64,000 nucleotides of DNA from Rhodocyclales bacterium GT-UBC (GCA_003583745.1 QXPY01000018.1:17983-81982); one strand, 5' to 3'; counted from the stretch's first letter, positions 42,361-52,729 are shown. Notes: generated from the sequence alone by a model not told the origin. Numbers and translations are program-made.

Positions 42361-43735
42361 GTATCTCTCTCCGCTGGCGGGCAACGCCTTGCGGGGGCTG
42401 ACTGTCGCAATGCGAGATTTGCTAGTCCAGGCGCTTCCCATATTGATTGCACAGCTTGCTTCGATGGGCATGATGGTGGTCGATACGTTGGTGCTTGGAC
42501 ATGTCAGCGCTGCCGACCTGGCGGCCGTGGCGATAGGGGGGGGCTTGCATGTTTCCCTTGTATTTGCCCTGGTGGGAATTTTGCAGGCAGTGGCACCTGT
42601 CGTGGCCCATTTGCATGGCGCTGGGCGGGATAATGAGGTTGCGGGGGTCTTGCAGCAGGGGTTCTGGCTTGCCATGCTTCTCAGCTTGCCCGGCGCCGGA
42701 TTGCTTAGTGCTCCATGGGCTGTGTTATCCCTCGCGGAAATGGACGGATTGATTGAGGCCAAGGTTGTGGACTATCTCGGCATTCTTGCCTGGGGTTTGC
42801 CGGCAGCCTTGTTCTACCGGACGTTCTATGCCTTCTGTAATGCGTTGGGGCAACCGCGTGTCTTGATGGTGATTGGCTTGATAGCACTCCTGTTGCACGC
42901 ATTTTTGGCATGGGGGTTCGCCATACTTGGTTGGCTGAATGCGCCGCTCGGCGTGGCCGGCTGTGCGCTATCAAACGTCATGGTTGCCTGGTCGGCTTGT
43001 CTGGCGGCGGTAACTTATCTCGCATGGGGGCCGCTTGGGCAGCGCTACCGTCCATTTTCGAATTGGCAAATGCCAAAGTGGCCAATGTGGCGTGAACTCC
43101 TGCGCCTCGGGGTGCCGATGGGCTGTTCGAATTTTGTCGAGATCACCTCTTTTACATTGATTTCGTTGTTCATCGCGAGTTTGGGGGCCGACGTCGTGGC
43201 GGGGCATCGCATCGTTTCCAATTTGGCTGCCTTGTGCTACATGCTGCCATTGTCACTCGCCATTGCTAGTCTGTCGTCTGTAGCGCAAGCGGTTGGTGCC
43301 AGGGATTGGGCAAGGGCGAATTTGGCGATTCGTGCCGGGATGCTGCTTTCGATACTAATGTCTACGGTGATCGGCATCATGCTGTGGCTTGCTGCACGGC
43401 CGTTGGTCGAGGCCTACACAGATGATGCGAAGGTCAGTGCGGTGGCGCTCGGTCTGGTGGGGTTTGTCGCGGTATATCAGCTTTTTGATGCGTTGCAGAC
43501 GATGGCTGGGCATGTCTTGCGGGCCTACAGGGTCACGTTTTTACCTATGTTGATTCAGGTCATCAGCTTTTGGGGTGTGGGTTTGCTTGGCGGTTGGTGG
43601 TTGTGCTTTCACGCTTGGCTTCCTTTCGGCGTGGCGGGATTTTGGTGGGCGTCGGTGCTCAGTCTGGTGTTTGCTGCAGGCTTGTTGGGCCCTTTGCTAT
43701 GGCGAACAATCCGGATAACAGAATCGATCCTGTAA
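42350..43735 (+). CDS. MATE-family multidrug/sodium antiporter
   Basis: A protein of up to 461 residues with twelve hydrophobic segments and MATE landmarks: ALPILIAQLASMGMMVVDTL near residue 28 and LGVPMGCSNFVEITSF near 250. NorM-type members export drugs or metabolites using Na+ or H+. The GTG at 42350 overlaps the FAH gene by 11 bp; an ATG at 42410 follows GGGGG by 13 bp and gives a normal N-terminus just ahead of the first helix, so the protein may be 20 residues shorter. Confidence 0.9.
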   Translation: MFPEYLSPLAGNALRGLTVAMRDLLVQALPILIAQLASMGMMVVDTLVLGHVSAADLAAVAIGGGLHVSLVFALVGILQAVAPVVAHLHGAGRDNEVAGVLQQGFWLAMLLSLPGAGLLSAPWAVLSLAEMDGLIEAKVVDYLGILAWGLPAALFYRTFYAFCNALGQPRVLMVIGLIALLLHAFLAWGFAILGWLNAPLGVAGCALSNVMVAWSACLAAVTYLAWGPLGQRYRPFSNWQMPKWPMWRELLRLGVPMGCSNFVEITSFTLISLFIASLGADVVAGHRIVSNLAALCYMLPLSLAIASLSSVAQAVGARDWARANLAIRAGMLLSILMSTVIGIMLWLAARPLVEAYTDDAKVSAVALGLVGFVAVYQLFDALQTMAGHVLRAYRVTFLPMLIQVISFWGVGLLGGWWLCFHAWLPFGVAGFWWASVLSLVFAAGLLGPLLWRTIRITESIL

Positions 43736-43773
43736 TTATGAATTTTGGACAGCAATTATTTTTCCGGGCTGTG

Positions 43774-43802
43774 GTAACATTTTGGGCTCAAGACGGTATA
43801 AC
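43774..43802 (+). promoter_or_regulatory. candidate sigma-70 promoter of sucCD
   Basis: GTAACA (43774-43779), a 17-bp spacer and TATAAC (43797-43802) give a plausible housekeeping promoter with a leader of about 60 nt to sucC. This is the best promoter-like element in the 136-bp gap after the MATE gene. Confidence 0.45.
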
Positions 43803-43871
43803 CGGGCGGGGTCAGGGGATCTTACGGCCACCGCTCATTGCTCGCAACTCAACTAAACGCAAGGAAAGCGC

Positions 43872-45032
<1,161 letters not shown>

Positions 45033-45042
45033 GGAGCATTGA

Positions 45043-45936
45043 ATGTCTATTCTGATCAACAAAAACACCAAGATCATCACCCAGGGCATCACCGGCAAGA
45101 CCGGTCAGTTCCATACGGAAAAGTGCCAGGAATACGCAAACGGCAAGGAGTGCTTTGTCGCAGGTGTGAATCCGAAGAAGGCCGGTGAGTCGATCTTCAA
45201 TATCCCCATCTACGCTTCGGTCAAGGAAGCTGCCGCTGAAACCGGCGCCACCGTCTCCGTCATCTACGTGCCGCCCGCCGGTGCCGCTGCCGCGATCTGG
45301 GAAGCCGTCGAGGCCGACCTCGATCTGGCCATCTGCATTACCGAAGGCATCCCGGTTCGCGACATGCTGATGGTGCGCAACAAGATGAAGGAAAAGGAGG
45401 CCAAGGGCGGCAAGAAGACCCTGCTGCTCGGCCCGAACTGCCCTGGCCTGATCACCCCGGACGAAGTGAAAATCGGCATCATGCCGGGTCACATCCACCG
45501 CAAGGGTCGGATCGGCGTCGTTTCGCGTTCCGGCACCCTGACCTACGAAGCCGTCGGTCAGCTGACCGAAATCGGCCTCGGCCAGTCTTCCGCTGTCGGT
45601 ATCGGTGGCGACCCGATCAACGGTCTGAAGCACATCGATGTCATGAAGATGTTCAACGACGATCCGGATACGGATGCCGTCATCATGATCGGTGAAATCG
45701 GTGGTCCGGACGAAGCCGAAGCTGCCCAATGGTGCAAGGCCAACATGAAGAAGCCGATCGTCGGCTTCATCGCCGGTGTGACCGCACCGGCCGGCAAGCG
45801 CATGGGTCACGCTGGCGCCCTTATCTCCGGTGGTGCCGATACGGCTGATGCCAAGCTCGCCATCATGGAAGAGTGCGGCTTCAAGGTGACGCGCAATCCG
45901 TCCGAAATGGCCAAGTTGCTCAAGGCCATGCTGTAA
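45043..45936 (+). CDS. sucD: succinyl-CoA synthetase alpha subunit SucD
   Basis: A 297-residue CoA-binding subunit with TQGITGKTGQFHTE near residue 14, GPNCPGLITP near 130, and the phosphohistidine segment MGHAGALISGGADTA near 251. It begins 10 bp after sucC with an AAGGAG ribosome site. An intrinsic terminator follows. Confidence 0.98.
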   Translation: MSILINKNTKIITQGITGKTGQFHTEKCQEYANGKECFVAGVNPKKAGESIFNIPIYASVKEAAAETGATVSVIYVPPAGAAAAIWEAVEADLDLAICITEGIPVRDMLMVRNKMKEKEAKGGKKTLLLGPNCPGLITPDEVKIGIMPGHIHRKGRIGVVSRSGTLTYEAVGQLTEIGLGQSSAVGIGGDPINGLKHIDVMKMFNDDPDTDAVIMIGEIGGPDEAEAAQWCKANMKKPIVGFIAGVTAPAGKRMGHAGALISGGADTADAKLAIMEECGFKVTRNPSEMAKLLKAML

Positions 45937-45957
45937 AATTCGAGCTTAGCTCAACCG

Positions 45958-45987
45958 AAAAGGCGGGCCTGGTGTCCGCCTTTTTTT
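45958..45987 (+). terminator. intrinsic terminator after sucCD
   Basis: A 9-bp stem (AAAAGGCGG, 45958-45966, with 45976-45984) and a T-run to 45987. The next gene begins only 6 bp later. Confidence 0.92.
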
Positions 45988-45993
45988 CGTCTG

Positions 45994-46701
45994 ATGGTTA
46001 TGGAACTCGATTTTACTTCTGCCGTATTCTGGATCGCTGTTGGTCAGATCATCCTGATTGATATTGTTTTGTCGGGTGATAACGCGGTGGTCATTGCGCT
46101 GGCCTGCCGCAACCTTTCGCCGGAGCAGCGCAAGACGGGGATCTTCTGGGGCGTGGCTGGGGCGGTCAGTCTACGTGTCGTGCTGACTATTTTTGCCGCA
46201 ATGGTCATGAACCTGCCTTGGCTCAAGTTTGTCGGCGGGCTGTTGTTGTTCTGGATTGCGATCAAGTTGATGCTGCCGGAAGATGAAGATGGCCACGATA
46301 TCGAGCCCTCGGCGCACCTGTGGGGGGCGGTCAAGACCATCGTGGTGGCCGATTTCGTGATGAGCCTCGATAACGTCATCGGCGTTGCCGGTGCCGCGCA
46401 CGGCAATCTGCTGCTGCTGCTGTTTGGCCTGGCGGTGAGCATTCCGCTGATTGTCTGGTCCAGCCAGTTGATCATGCACTGGATGGAGCGTTGGCCGGTC
46501 ATCGTCCTGTTGGGGGCGGGCTTGCTGGGGTATGTTGCTGCCGAGATGTTGTTCACTGACCCCGGTTTGCTGGCGTTGTTGCCGCCGTTGCCGGATTGGG
46601 GGCATAAAGTGGCTGGCGCTTGTGGTGCCGTACTGGTGGTCAGCATTGGGCGCTACCTGGAACAACGCATCCTGGCTCGCCAGGATGTGACGATTGTCTG
46701 A
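45994..46701 (+). CDS. TerC-family integral membrane protein (YjbE-like)
   Basis: A 235-residue TerC-family protein with about seven hydrophobic segments and the two acidic repeats IVLSGDNAVVIALA (near residue 26) and MSLDNVIGVAGAAHGN (near 128). Members are linked to metal ion homeostasis, notably manganese export. Start is ATG 45994 or 46000; neither has an evident ribosome site, and both lie just downstream of the sucCD terminator. Confidence 0.9.
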   Translation: MVMELDFTSAVFWIAVGQIILIDIVLSGDNAVVIALACRNLSPEQRKTGIFWGVAGAVSLRVVLTIFAAMVMNLPWLKFVGGLLLFWIAIKLMLPEDEDGHDIEPSAHLWGAVKTIVVADFVMSLDNVIGVAGAAHGNLLLLLFGLAVSIPLIVWSSQLIMHWMERWPVIVLLGAGLLGYVAAEMLFTDPGLLALLPPLPDWGHKVAGACGAVLVVSIGRYLEQRILARQDVTIV

Positions 46702-46725
46702 TCAGTATTCATCGAAGGATTAAGC

Positions 46726-47679
46726 ATGGCACTATTTCTTTCGGAAGCCGATGTAAAACAGGTGCTGAGCATGGAGATGGCGCTCGATGGCGTTGAGTCG
46801 GCGCATCGCGAGTTGTCGCTTGGTCAGGCGATCGACACGCCGAGAGCACGCAGTCGCTTGCCGCAAACCGCCTTGCATATCCTGCAGGGAGCCTTGCCGG
46901 CACAAGGCGTAATTGGTTACAAGGCGTACACCAGCAATCGCTCAGGTAACCGCTTCCTGGTTCATTTGTTCGATGCCGTCACAGGTGTTCTGAGGGCGGT
47001 CATGGAAGCCGATTATTTGGGCATGATCAGAACCGGTGCGGCAAGCGGTCTGGCAGCAAAAATTCTGGCTCGGCCCGAATCTCAAGTGGCGGGGGTTTTT
47101 GGCTCGGGATGGCAGGCGGAGGGGCATGTTCGAGCGATTTGTACTGCCTTGCCGTTGAAGCTGGTCAAGGTTTGGGGGCGTGATAGGGATAAGCTCCAAG
47201 CTTTCTGCCTACGCTTGACTGAGCAGACCGGGGTTGCCGTTGTCCCTGCTGCAAGTGCGGAGGCAGTGGTTCGCGGTAGTGATCTGCTTGGCACAGTCAC
47301 CACTGCTACTCGGCCATTGTTCGAAGCTGAGTGGTTGGAGCCGGGGTGTCACATTAATGCAGCAGGATCGAATGCCTTGATTCGCCAGGAGGTATCCGAA
47401 GCTGCGTTGAAGCGGTGTGATCTGGTGTGTGTCGATTCCGTACCGGTCGCACTGGCGGAGGCTGGGGATTTGTTCCCCTTGTTGGAGAAGGGGCGACTGC
47501 ATACACGCCAATTGATCGAGTTGGGCGAAGTGCTTGTCGGGCGTCAGGCTGGTCGGACTTCGGCGCAGCAAATCAGTATCTTTGAGTCACAGGGAATGGC
47601 TATTCAGGATTTGGCCGTCGCCTTGCGTGTTTTGGCTGCTGCCGAGCGAGCTGGTTTAGGGGCGGAACTTCCCTTGTAA
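46726..47679 (+). CDS. ornithine cyclodeaminase / mu-crystallin family protein
   Basis: A 317-residue NAD(P)-binding protein of the OCD/mu-crystallin family: IGYKAYTSNRSGNRFLVHLF near residue 65, LGMIRTGAASGLAAKIL near 98, and a Rossmann fold starting VAGVFGSGWQAEGHVRAI near 122. Members include ornithine cyclodeaminase and ketimine reductases; the substrate is undetermined. It begins 24 bp after the TerC gene with AAGGATTAAGC before the ATG. Confidence 0.9.
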   Translation: MALFLSEADVKQVLSMEMALDGVESAHRELSLGQAIDTPRARSRLPQTALHILQGALPAQGVIGYKAYTSNRSGNRFLVHLFDAVTGVLRAVMEADYLGMIRTGAASGLAAKILARPESQVAGVFGSGWQAEGHVRAICTALPLKLVKVWGRDRDKLQAFCLRLTEQTGVAVVPAASAEAVVRGSDLLGTVTTATRPLFEAEWLEPGCHINAAGSNALIRQEVSEAALKRCDLVCVDSVPVALAEAGDLFPLLEKGRLHTRQLIELGEVLVGRQAGRTSAQQISIFESQGMAIQDLAVALRVLAAAERAGLGAELPL

Positions 47680-47703
47680 TGAGTCGTTGCCGGATAAAGC
47701 GAA

Positions 47704-50187
47704 ATGCCAGACGATAGTGAACTGGGTGCGGCGAACCTCATGCTGAGGCGACGTGCATCGATCCTCCTCGGTGTCTTGTTTCTTCTGGTAGTGATTGCAA
47801 CTGTCTATGGCTTATTCCAGCCATTAGAAAACAAGTTCTACGATCTAGGATTCAGTGTCTCAGGTCGCAAGCTCGATTCGCGGATCAAAATAGTTGCTAT
47901 TGACGAAAAGAGTATTGCCCAGTTTGGGCAATCCGCATGGTCGCCCGGTATGCAGTCACGTTTGATCGATATGCTTTCGGCGGCTGGGGCCAAGGTGATC
48001 GTAAATGGCGTGGCCTCGCAGCCAGGCTCTGCTTACCAGGATGACAATTTCACGGTGGTTGCCGAAATTGCGGCGAATATCGCGCGCGAAGGTGTTTCGA
48101 CAACGCCAGCCGTAGAAAGACTGGTCGGGCTGGTGCTTGATTCAGCATCTCGGTACAACGGACGGGAGCGTCTTCTCGAGAGCTACAGGCGATCAGCTAG
48201 CGTCCTGGTGCCGATGTGGTCGAGCGTCGATAGTGCGACAAGTAGTGCGTACGCATTTTTTCCCTCTGCCTGTTCGAGTGCTTTGCGATCAAAGCGTGGA
48301 GACTTTGGCGGCGCGCCGCTGGTTAAGCAATTGTTCTTGAATCCGCCTCTGCCATGCCAATTTGTGGACAGAGCTGCTTATGTTTCGCCCCGAGCTGATG
48401 CTGAAGGGATGGGGAGGCGAGAGGCGGTCCTGGTTCGCTCCGAATCCGACTTGTTTCCGTCCCTTCCCTTGCTGGCAGCTGCGCGTAGTCTGGACATTGG
48501 GATTGAAAGCCTCGAAGTAACTAGTCGAGGCCGGGGGCTGGAGCTTCGGGTTGGTCGGTTGCGTGTGCCCGTAACCGCGGATTTTGAACTTTATCCTTTT
48601 CAGTACCCTGTTCTGACTGACCAGTCTTTTGCATTGCTCTCGTTGAGCGATGTCATTTCCGGAAAGGCACCAGCAAAAGATTTTTCTGGAAAAGTGGTGT
48701 TGATTGGCGTGACAGTCCATTTGCCCGGATTGGTCCAGGATGTATCCGTAGTAAAGCTTGCCAATTCGATTTCAAGTATTTTGCAAGGCGACTCGATGGT
48801 CGTTCCTGCTTGGGGGCGATGGCTTGCTCTAGTCTTGGCCTTTCTTGTTGTGCTTTATCTGTTTGTTGAGCTCCGGCGCTTATCCTCTATGCGGGGATGG
48901 TTGGTCAGTGGATTGGTATGTGTGCTGTTGATCACCCTTCAACTTGGCTTGATGCTGTGGGGACATTATTGGTTACCGTTGATATCGCCACTCGTTGTAC
49001 TTATTGCCGGCCATTCGGGTTGTGTCCTTCTATTGCGTTCGCAAAAGCATGAGGGGGGCTTCACAGATCACGCTGATCGCCGGATGGGAAATCCGGTCTT
49101 GGCGGGTGAGCAGGGGCTTGATTTGATTCTTGCGCAATTGACCACTCAACGTCCTCGTGCGGAGCTCAAAGATAATTTGTATGCGCAGGGGTTACGCTAT
49201 GAACGCCAGGGTTTGGTTGATAGAGCCGCTGTTGTCTTTAGTCTTGTCGCTCGGCTTGAGTCTGGAGAAAGCAATGACATCCATCAATCGGGTGTAATTG
49301 TTCCGCCGCATTGCGGAGTCGCGTTTGCCAATGACTCACCTGCGCCCGAATGCCTTGGGCGATATCGCCTGGAGCGCGTGCTTGGCAAGGGCGCGATGGG
49401 GGTCGTCTACTTTGGTCGTGATCCGAAAATCAATCGGGTCGTTGCGCTCAAAACAATGAATCTTGCATCGGATGTCGAGGCCGATGAGCTGGACGAGGTG
49501 CGCCAGCGCTTTTTCCGCGAAGCAGAAACTGCGGGACGCTTGAGTCACCCCAATATTGTTACCATTTACGATGTGGGCGAAGAAAATGGATTGGCCTATA
49601 TTGCCATGGAGTATCTTGAGGGGCGTGATTTGCTCGGCTATTGCAAGCCGGGGTGTTTGCTTCCGCTTGATCGGGTCCTGGAGATAGTCGCCCAGATTGC
49701 CGATGCTCTCGACTATGCGCACCGAAACCAGATCGTTCATCGCGATATCAAGCCAGCCAACATCATGTATTTACCTGAGATCGGGGTGGTCAAAGTCACT
49801 GATTTCGGTATTGCGCGTATCACCGATTCGTCGAGAACCCGAACGGGGATGGTGCTTGGCACACCCTCTTACATGTCGCCCGAGCAGCTTGCCGGGGCAA
49901 AGGTGGATGGACGAGCTGATCTCTATTCGCTGACCGTTATGCTCTATCAGTTGATATGTGGCGGATTGCCTTTTGTCGGCGAGTCCTTGGCGCAGTTGAT
50001 GTACAAAATTACCAAAGAAGCACCAATTGATATTCTGAGCATCAAGCCGGATTTGCCCGTCTGCGTTTTGTCGGTAATTGAGAAAGGGCTAAATAAACAG
50101 CTTGATAGCCGTTTTCAACAGGGATCTGAGATGTCCCTGGCACTTCGCGCCTGTGTCGATAAGTTGAAAGTGGGGACTGTCCAATGA
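47704..50187 (+). CDS. CHASE2-domain membrane serine/threonine protein kinase
   Basis: An 827-residue protein. After one N-terminal membrane helix (about 20-40) comes an extracytoplasmic CHASE2 domain (about 42-355: VAIDEKSIAQFG, FSGKVVLIGVT), then three membrane helices (about 365-450), a linker, and a C-terminal Hanks-type kinase (about 545-820). Kinase motifs: GKGAMGVVYFG, the Lys in VVALKTM, catalytic loop HRDIKPANIMY, DFGIARI, and SPEQL. It should sense an external signal and phosphorylate Ser/Thr on targets such as the FHA protein encoded two genes on. The phosphatase gene follows closely. Confidence 0.95.
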   Translation: MPDDSELGAANLMLRRRASILLGVLFLLVVIATVYGLFQPLENKFYDLGFSVSGRKLDSRIKIVAIDEKSIAQFGQSAWSPGMQSRLIDMLSAAGAKVIVNGVASQPGSAYQDDNFTVVAEIAANIAREGVSTTPAVERLVGLVLDSASRYNGRERLLESYRRSASVLVPMWSSVDSATSSAYAFFPSACSSALRSKRGDFGGAPLVKQLFLNPPLPCQFVDRAAYVSPRADAEGMGRREAVLVRSESDLFPSLPLLAAARSLDIGIESLEVTSRGRGLELRVGRLRVPVTADFELYPFQYPVLTDQSFALLSLSDVISGKAPAKDFSGKVVLIGVTVHLPGLVQDVSVVKLANSISSILQGDSMVVPAWGRWLALVLAFLVVLYLFVELRRLSSMRGWLVSGLVCVLLITLQLGLMLWGHYWLPLISPLVVLIAGHSGCVLLLRSQKHEGGFTDHADRRMGNPVLAGEQGLDLILAQLTTQRPRAELKDNLYAQGLRYERQGLVDRAAVVFSLVARLESGESNDIHQSGVIVPPHCGVAFANDSPAPECLGRYRLERVLGKGAMGVVYFGRDPKINRVVALKTMNLASDVEADELDEVRQRFFREAETAGRLSHPNIVTIYDVGEENGLAYIAMEYLEGRDLLGYCKPGCLLPLDRVLEIVAQIADALDYAHRNQIVHRDIKPANIMYLPEIGVVKVTDFGIARITDSSRTRTGMVLGTPSYMSPEQLAGAKVDGRADLYSLTVMLYQLICGGLPFVGESLAQLMYKITKEAPIDILSIKPDLPVCVLSVIEKGLNKQLDSRFQQGSEMSLALRACVDKLKVGTVQ

Positions 50188-50203
50188 AAATACGGAGGGT
50201 TCG

Positions 50204-51025
50204 GTGAAATTGGCTGATGTACTCGATATTGCGATTCGAACTGATCCTGGCTTGGTTCGCTCACATAACGAAGATGCCGTATTTGCTGATGCCGAGACCG
50301 GTTTGGCAGTGCTGGCCGATGGCATGGGAGGATATAAGGCAGGGGAGGTGGCGAGCGGCATGGCGACCGCGATGTTGGCACGGACCTTAGGCAATCTTTT
50401 GGCGAAGAAAGAGGGAGGGCGATTCAGTTATTCTCCTTCCATGGACGTGGCTCACCATTTGGCGGAAGAAATCGCTACGGTTAATTCGGCAATTTTCAAT
50501 GCGGCGGCCAGTCAATCGCGTTATGCCGGCATGGGAACCACGCTTGTCGTGGCGTGTTATGTCGACAATGCCTTGGTTGTCGCCCATCTGGGCGACTCTC
50601 GCCTATACCGGTTGCGAGAAAACCGGTTTGAGCAGCTGACCCGCGATCACTCTCTGCTACAGGAACAAATTGATTGCGGGATGATTAGTGTCGATGAAGC
50701 TCGCTTTTCGAACAACAGGAATCTGGTAACGCGAGCACTTGGGGTAGATCCTGTCGTTGAGCCTGAAATCCATCAACATGATGTCCAGGTGGGTGATACT
50801 TACTTGATTTGTTCCGATGGATTGACCGATATGGTCGATGACGATGAAATCGCGTTGACGGTACAGACATTGAACGAGAACTTGCTGCTTGCCGCAGATC
50901 AATTGATTCACTTGGCTAACGATAATGGAGGGCGAGATAATATCTCCGTCATCCTGGTCAAAGTGCGTGGTGAGTCCGCTCCTGCTCGCTCCTGGTGGCA
51001 AAAGCTGCTTCTGCGGCGAACGTAA
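50204..51025 (+). CDS. PP2C-type serine/threonine phosphatase
   Basis: A 273-residue PPM/PP2C phosphatase with the metal-binding aspartates in RSHNEDAVF, LADGMGGYKAGE, LGDSRLYR, SDGLTDMV and GGRDNISVIL. It should reverse phosphorylation by the adjacent kinase. The start is GTG, with GGAGG placed 6 bp upstream and 16 bp after the kinase stop. Confidence 0.95.
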   Translation: MKLADVLDIAIRTDPGLVRSHNEDAVFADAETGLAVLADGMGGYKAGEVASGMATAMLARTLGNLLAKKEGGRFSYSPSMDVAHHLAEEIATVNSAIFNAAASQSRYAGMGTTLVVACYVDNALVVAHLGDSRLYRLRENRFEQLTRDHSLLQEQIDCGMISVDEARFSNNRNLVTRALGVDPVVEPEIHQHDVQVGDTYLICSDGLTDMVDDDEIALTVQTLNENLLLAADQLIHLANDNGGRDNISVILVKVRGESAPARSWWQKLLLRRT

Positions 51026-51039
51026 ACAAGGAATCCATA

Positions 51040-51738
51040 ATGGCTAAATTGATCCTGTCGATGGATGGGCTGGTCCTCAAGGAAATTCCCCTGAACCGGG
51101 AACGGCTGACCATTGGACGCAAGCCGCATAACGATATTCAAATTGATAATCTGGCCATTTCCGGTGAGCATGCGGTTATCGTCACGATCCTCAACGATTC
51201 ATTTCTCGAGGATTTGAATAGCACGAATGGAACTCTCGTGAACGGGCAGCCAATCAAGAAGCACTTCTTGCGCAATAACGATGTGGTTGAGTTAGGCAAG
51301 TACAAACTCAAGTACATGGCGGAATTGCAGATAGGGGCCAGCCTGCCGAGCGACTATGAAAAAACCAGTGCAATTCGTTCGGGTAGCTTTCGGGCGCAAG
51401 ATATGCAGTTGGTGGATGCTGGATCCCGTCGCAGCACCACCTCGCATATCTCTCCACCGGATGTTGAGACGGTACCGGTTGCTGCCGTTCAACTATTGAA
51501 TGGTGCTAATGCGGGTAAAGAGTTGGAACTCACCAAGACACTCACCACTTTAGGCAAACCGGGTTTGCAGGTGGCTGTTATAGCGAAGCGGCCACAAGGC
51601 TATTTCATCACGCATGTAGAAGGTGCGACCTTTCCTGTCGTGAACGGACAGGCCCTGGATGCCCAAGCATATCGCCTGAAGGATCACGATGTGATCGAAA
51701 TAGCTGGGATCAAGATGGAATTTTTCCTGAAAGCTTAA
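51040..51738 (+). CDS. FHA-domain phosphoprotein-binding protein with second FHA-like domain
   Basis: A 232-residue protein. The N-terminal FHA domain (about 1-95) has LTIGRKPHNDIQID, the SGEHAVI motif and LNSTNGTLVNGQPI, so it can bind phosphothreonine. The C-terminal part (about 145-232) reads like a degenerate second FHA domain: AVQLLNGANAGKELELTK, LTTLGKPG, FPVVNGQALDAQAY, but lacks the SxxH residues. The ATG follows AAGGA at 7 bp; the frame extends into the phosphatase gene. It is probably the effector or scaffold of the kinase/phosphatase pair. Confidence 0.9.
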   Translation: MAKLILSMDGLVLKEIPLNRERLTIGRKPHNDIQIDNLAISGEHAVIVTILNDSFLEDLNSTNGTLVNGQPIKKHFLRNNDVVELGKYKLKYMAELQIGASLPSDYEKTSAIRSGSFRAQDMQLVDAGSRRSTTSHISPPDVETVPVAAVQLLNGANAGKELELTKTLTTLGKPGLQVAVIAKRPQGYFITHVEGATFPVVNGQALDAQAYRLKDHDVIEIAGIKMEFFLKA

Positions 51739-51793
51739 TGGCGAGGATCAGTTAATATCGTCAATTGCTTATTGTTCGGTTGGATCCGCCAAA

Positions 51794-52564
51794 ATGAAAC
51801 TTCGTGTCCTAGGTTGTAGCGGGGGAATTGGATCGTCGTTATTGCGGACTACTTCCTTACGAGTGGATGACGACATCTTGATTGACGCGGGGACAGGTGT
51901 TGCAGATATGGATGCGGCAGAGTTGGCCGCGATTGATCATGTCTTCCTGACACATGCTCATCTCGACCATATCGCCGCGCTGCCATTGATGGTTGAGGCT
52001 ATCGCCGATAGGCGAAGTCACCCAGTAATGATCTATGCTGTTTCGGAGGTCATTGAAGCCTTGAAGAAGCACGTATTCAATTGGACTATTTGGCCCGATT
52101 TCAGCGTGCTTCCTACCCCGGAGGCGCCATTGCTGCGTTACCGCAGCCTGATAAGTGGGGAAACAATCAAGCTTGATCAGCAGCGATCGATTACAGCCAT
52201 TCCCGTCAATCACACTGTACCGGCAGTCGCATATCATCTTGATTCAGGGCGCGGTAGCCTTGTGTTTTCAGGGGACTTTGCAGGCGGTGAAGGATTTTGG
52301 GCGGCGGTCAATCGAATTGAGAACCTTAAGCACTTGATCGTCGAGTGTGCATTTTCAAATGCAGATGCCGATTTGGCCAGCGTTTCCAAGCATTTGTATC
52401 CGGATTTGCTGGTTCGGGAAATATCGCAGTTGAATCGGTCCTGCGATATTCATATCACGCATCTGAAATGGGATCAGGGCATGGCCACCATGGATGAAAT
52501 AGAAAGCAGACTTGGACACCTTAGGCCGGGCAAGCTGATGAACAATCAAGTCATCGACTTCTAG
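51794..52564 (+). CDS. metallo-beta-lactamase-fold hydrolase, cyclic-nucleotide phosphodiesterase-like
   Basis: A 256-residue MBL-fold protein: LGCSGGIGSSLLRTTS at the start, ILIDAGTGVADMD, the metal motif THAHLDHIAALPLM near residue 52, VNHTVPAVAYHL near 138, FSGDFAGG near 157, and a terminal HITHLKW. The GCSGG start and overall layout resemble class II cAMP phosphodiesterases. cAMP as substrate is an inference, supported loosely by the adenylate cyclase at 877-2262. It follows the FHA gene by 55 bp and may share its transcript. Confidence 0.75.
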   Translation: MKLRVLGCSGGIGSSLLRTTSLRVDDDILIDAGTGVADMDAAELAAIDHVFLTHAHLDHIAALPLMVEAIADRRSHPVMIYAVSEVIEALKKHVFNWTIWPDFSVLPTPEAPLLRYRSLISGETIKLDQQRSITAIPVNHTVPAVAYHLDSGRGSLVFSGDFAGGEGFWAAVNRIENLKHLIVECAFSNADADLASVSKHLYPDLLVREISQLNRSCDIHITHLKWDQGMATMDEIESRLGHLRPGKLMNNQVIDF

Positions 52565-52713
52565 TCCCGTCGCCCATATGAGGAGTGTCAATTCGCGGCG
52601 AACAGACTGACTAAAAATGTCACATGCTTTGATGGAAATGCATCGTCAATTGCGTTCTTGTTTAAGTATTTGTTTTTTTTGATGGTTTTTATTTAAAGAT
52701 GGCCGTGGGCGTC

Positions 52714-52729
52714 TGGCTCGAATTGTGCT
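52714..52729 (+). promoter_or_regulatory. sigma-54 promoter of pilA
   Basis: TGGCTCGAATTGTGCT has GG at 52715-52716 and GC at 52727-52728 with exactly 10 bp between. Transcription would start near 52740, about 43 bp before pilA. Two TGTCA elements (52586-52590 and 52618-52622) lie about 95-130 bp upstream and could be activator sites, as TGTC motifs are in PilR-regulated promoters. Apart from these the 218-bp gap shows only AT-rich DNA. Confidence 0.75.

Noticed and set aside
41638..42762. 374-residue minus-strand frame over the FAH and MATE genes
   Set aside because: It spans two clear plus-strand genes and has no recognisable domain.
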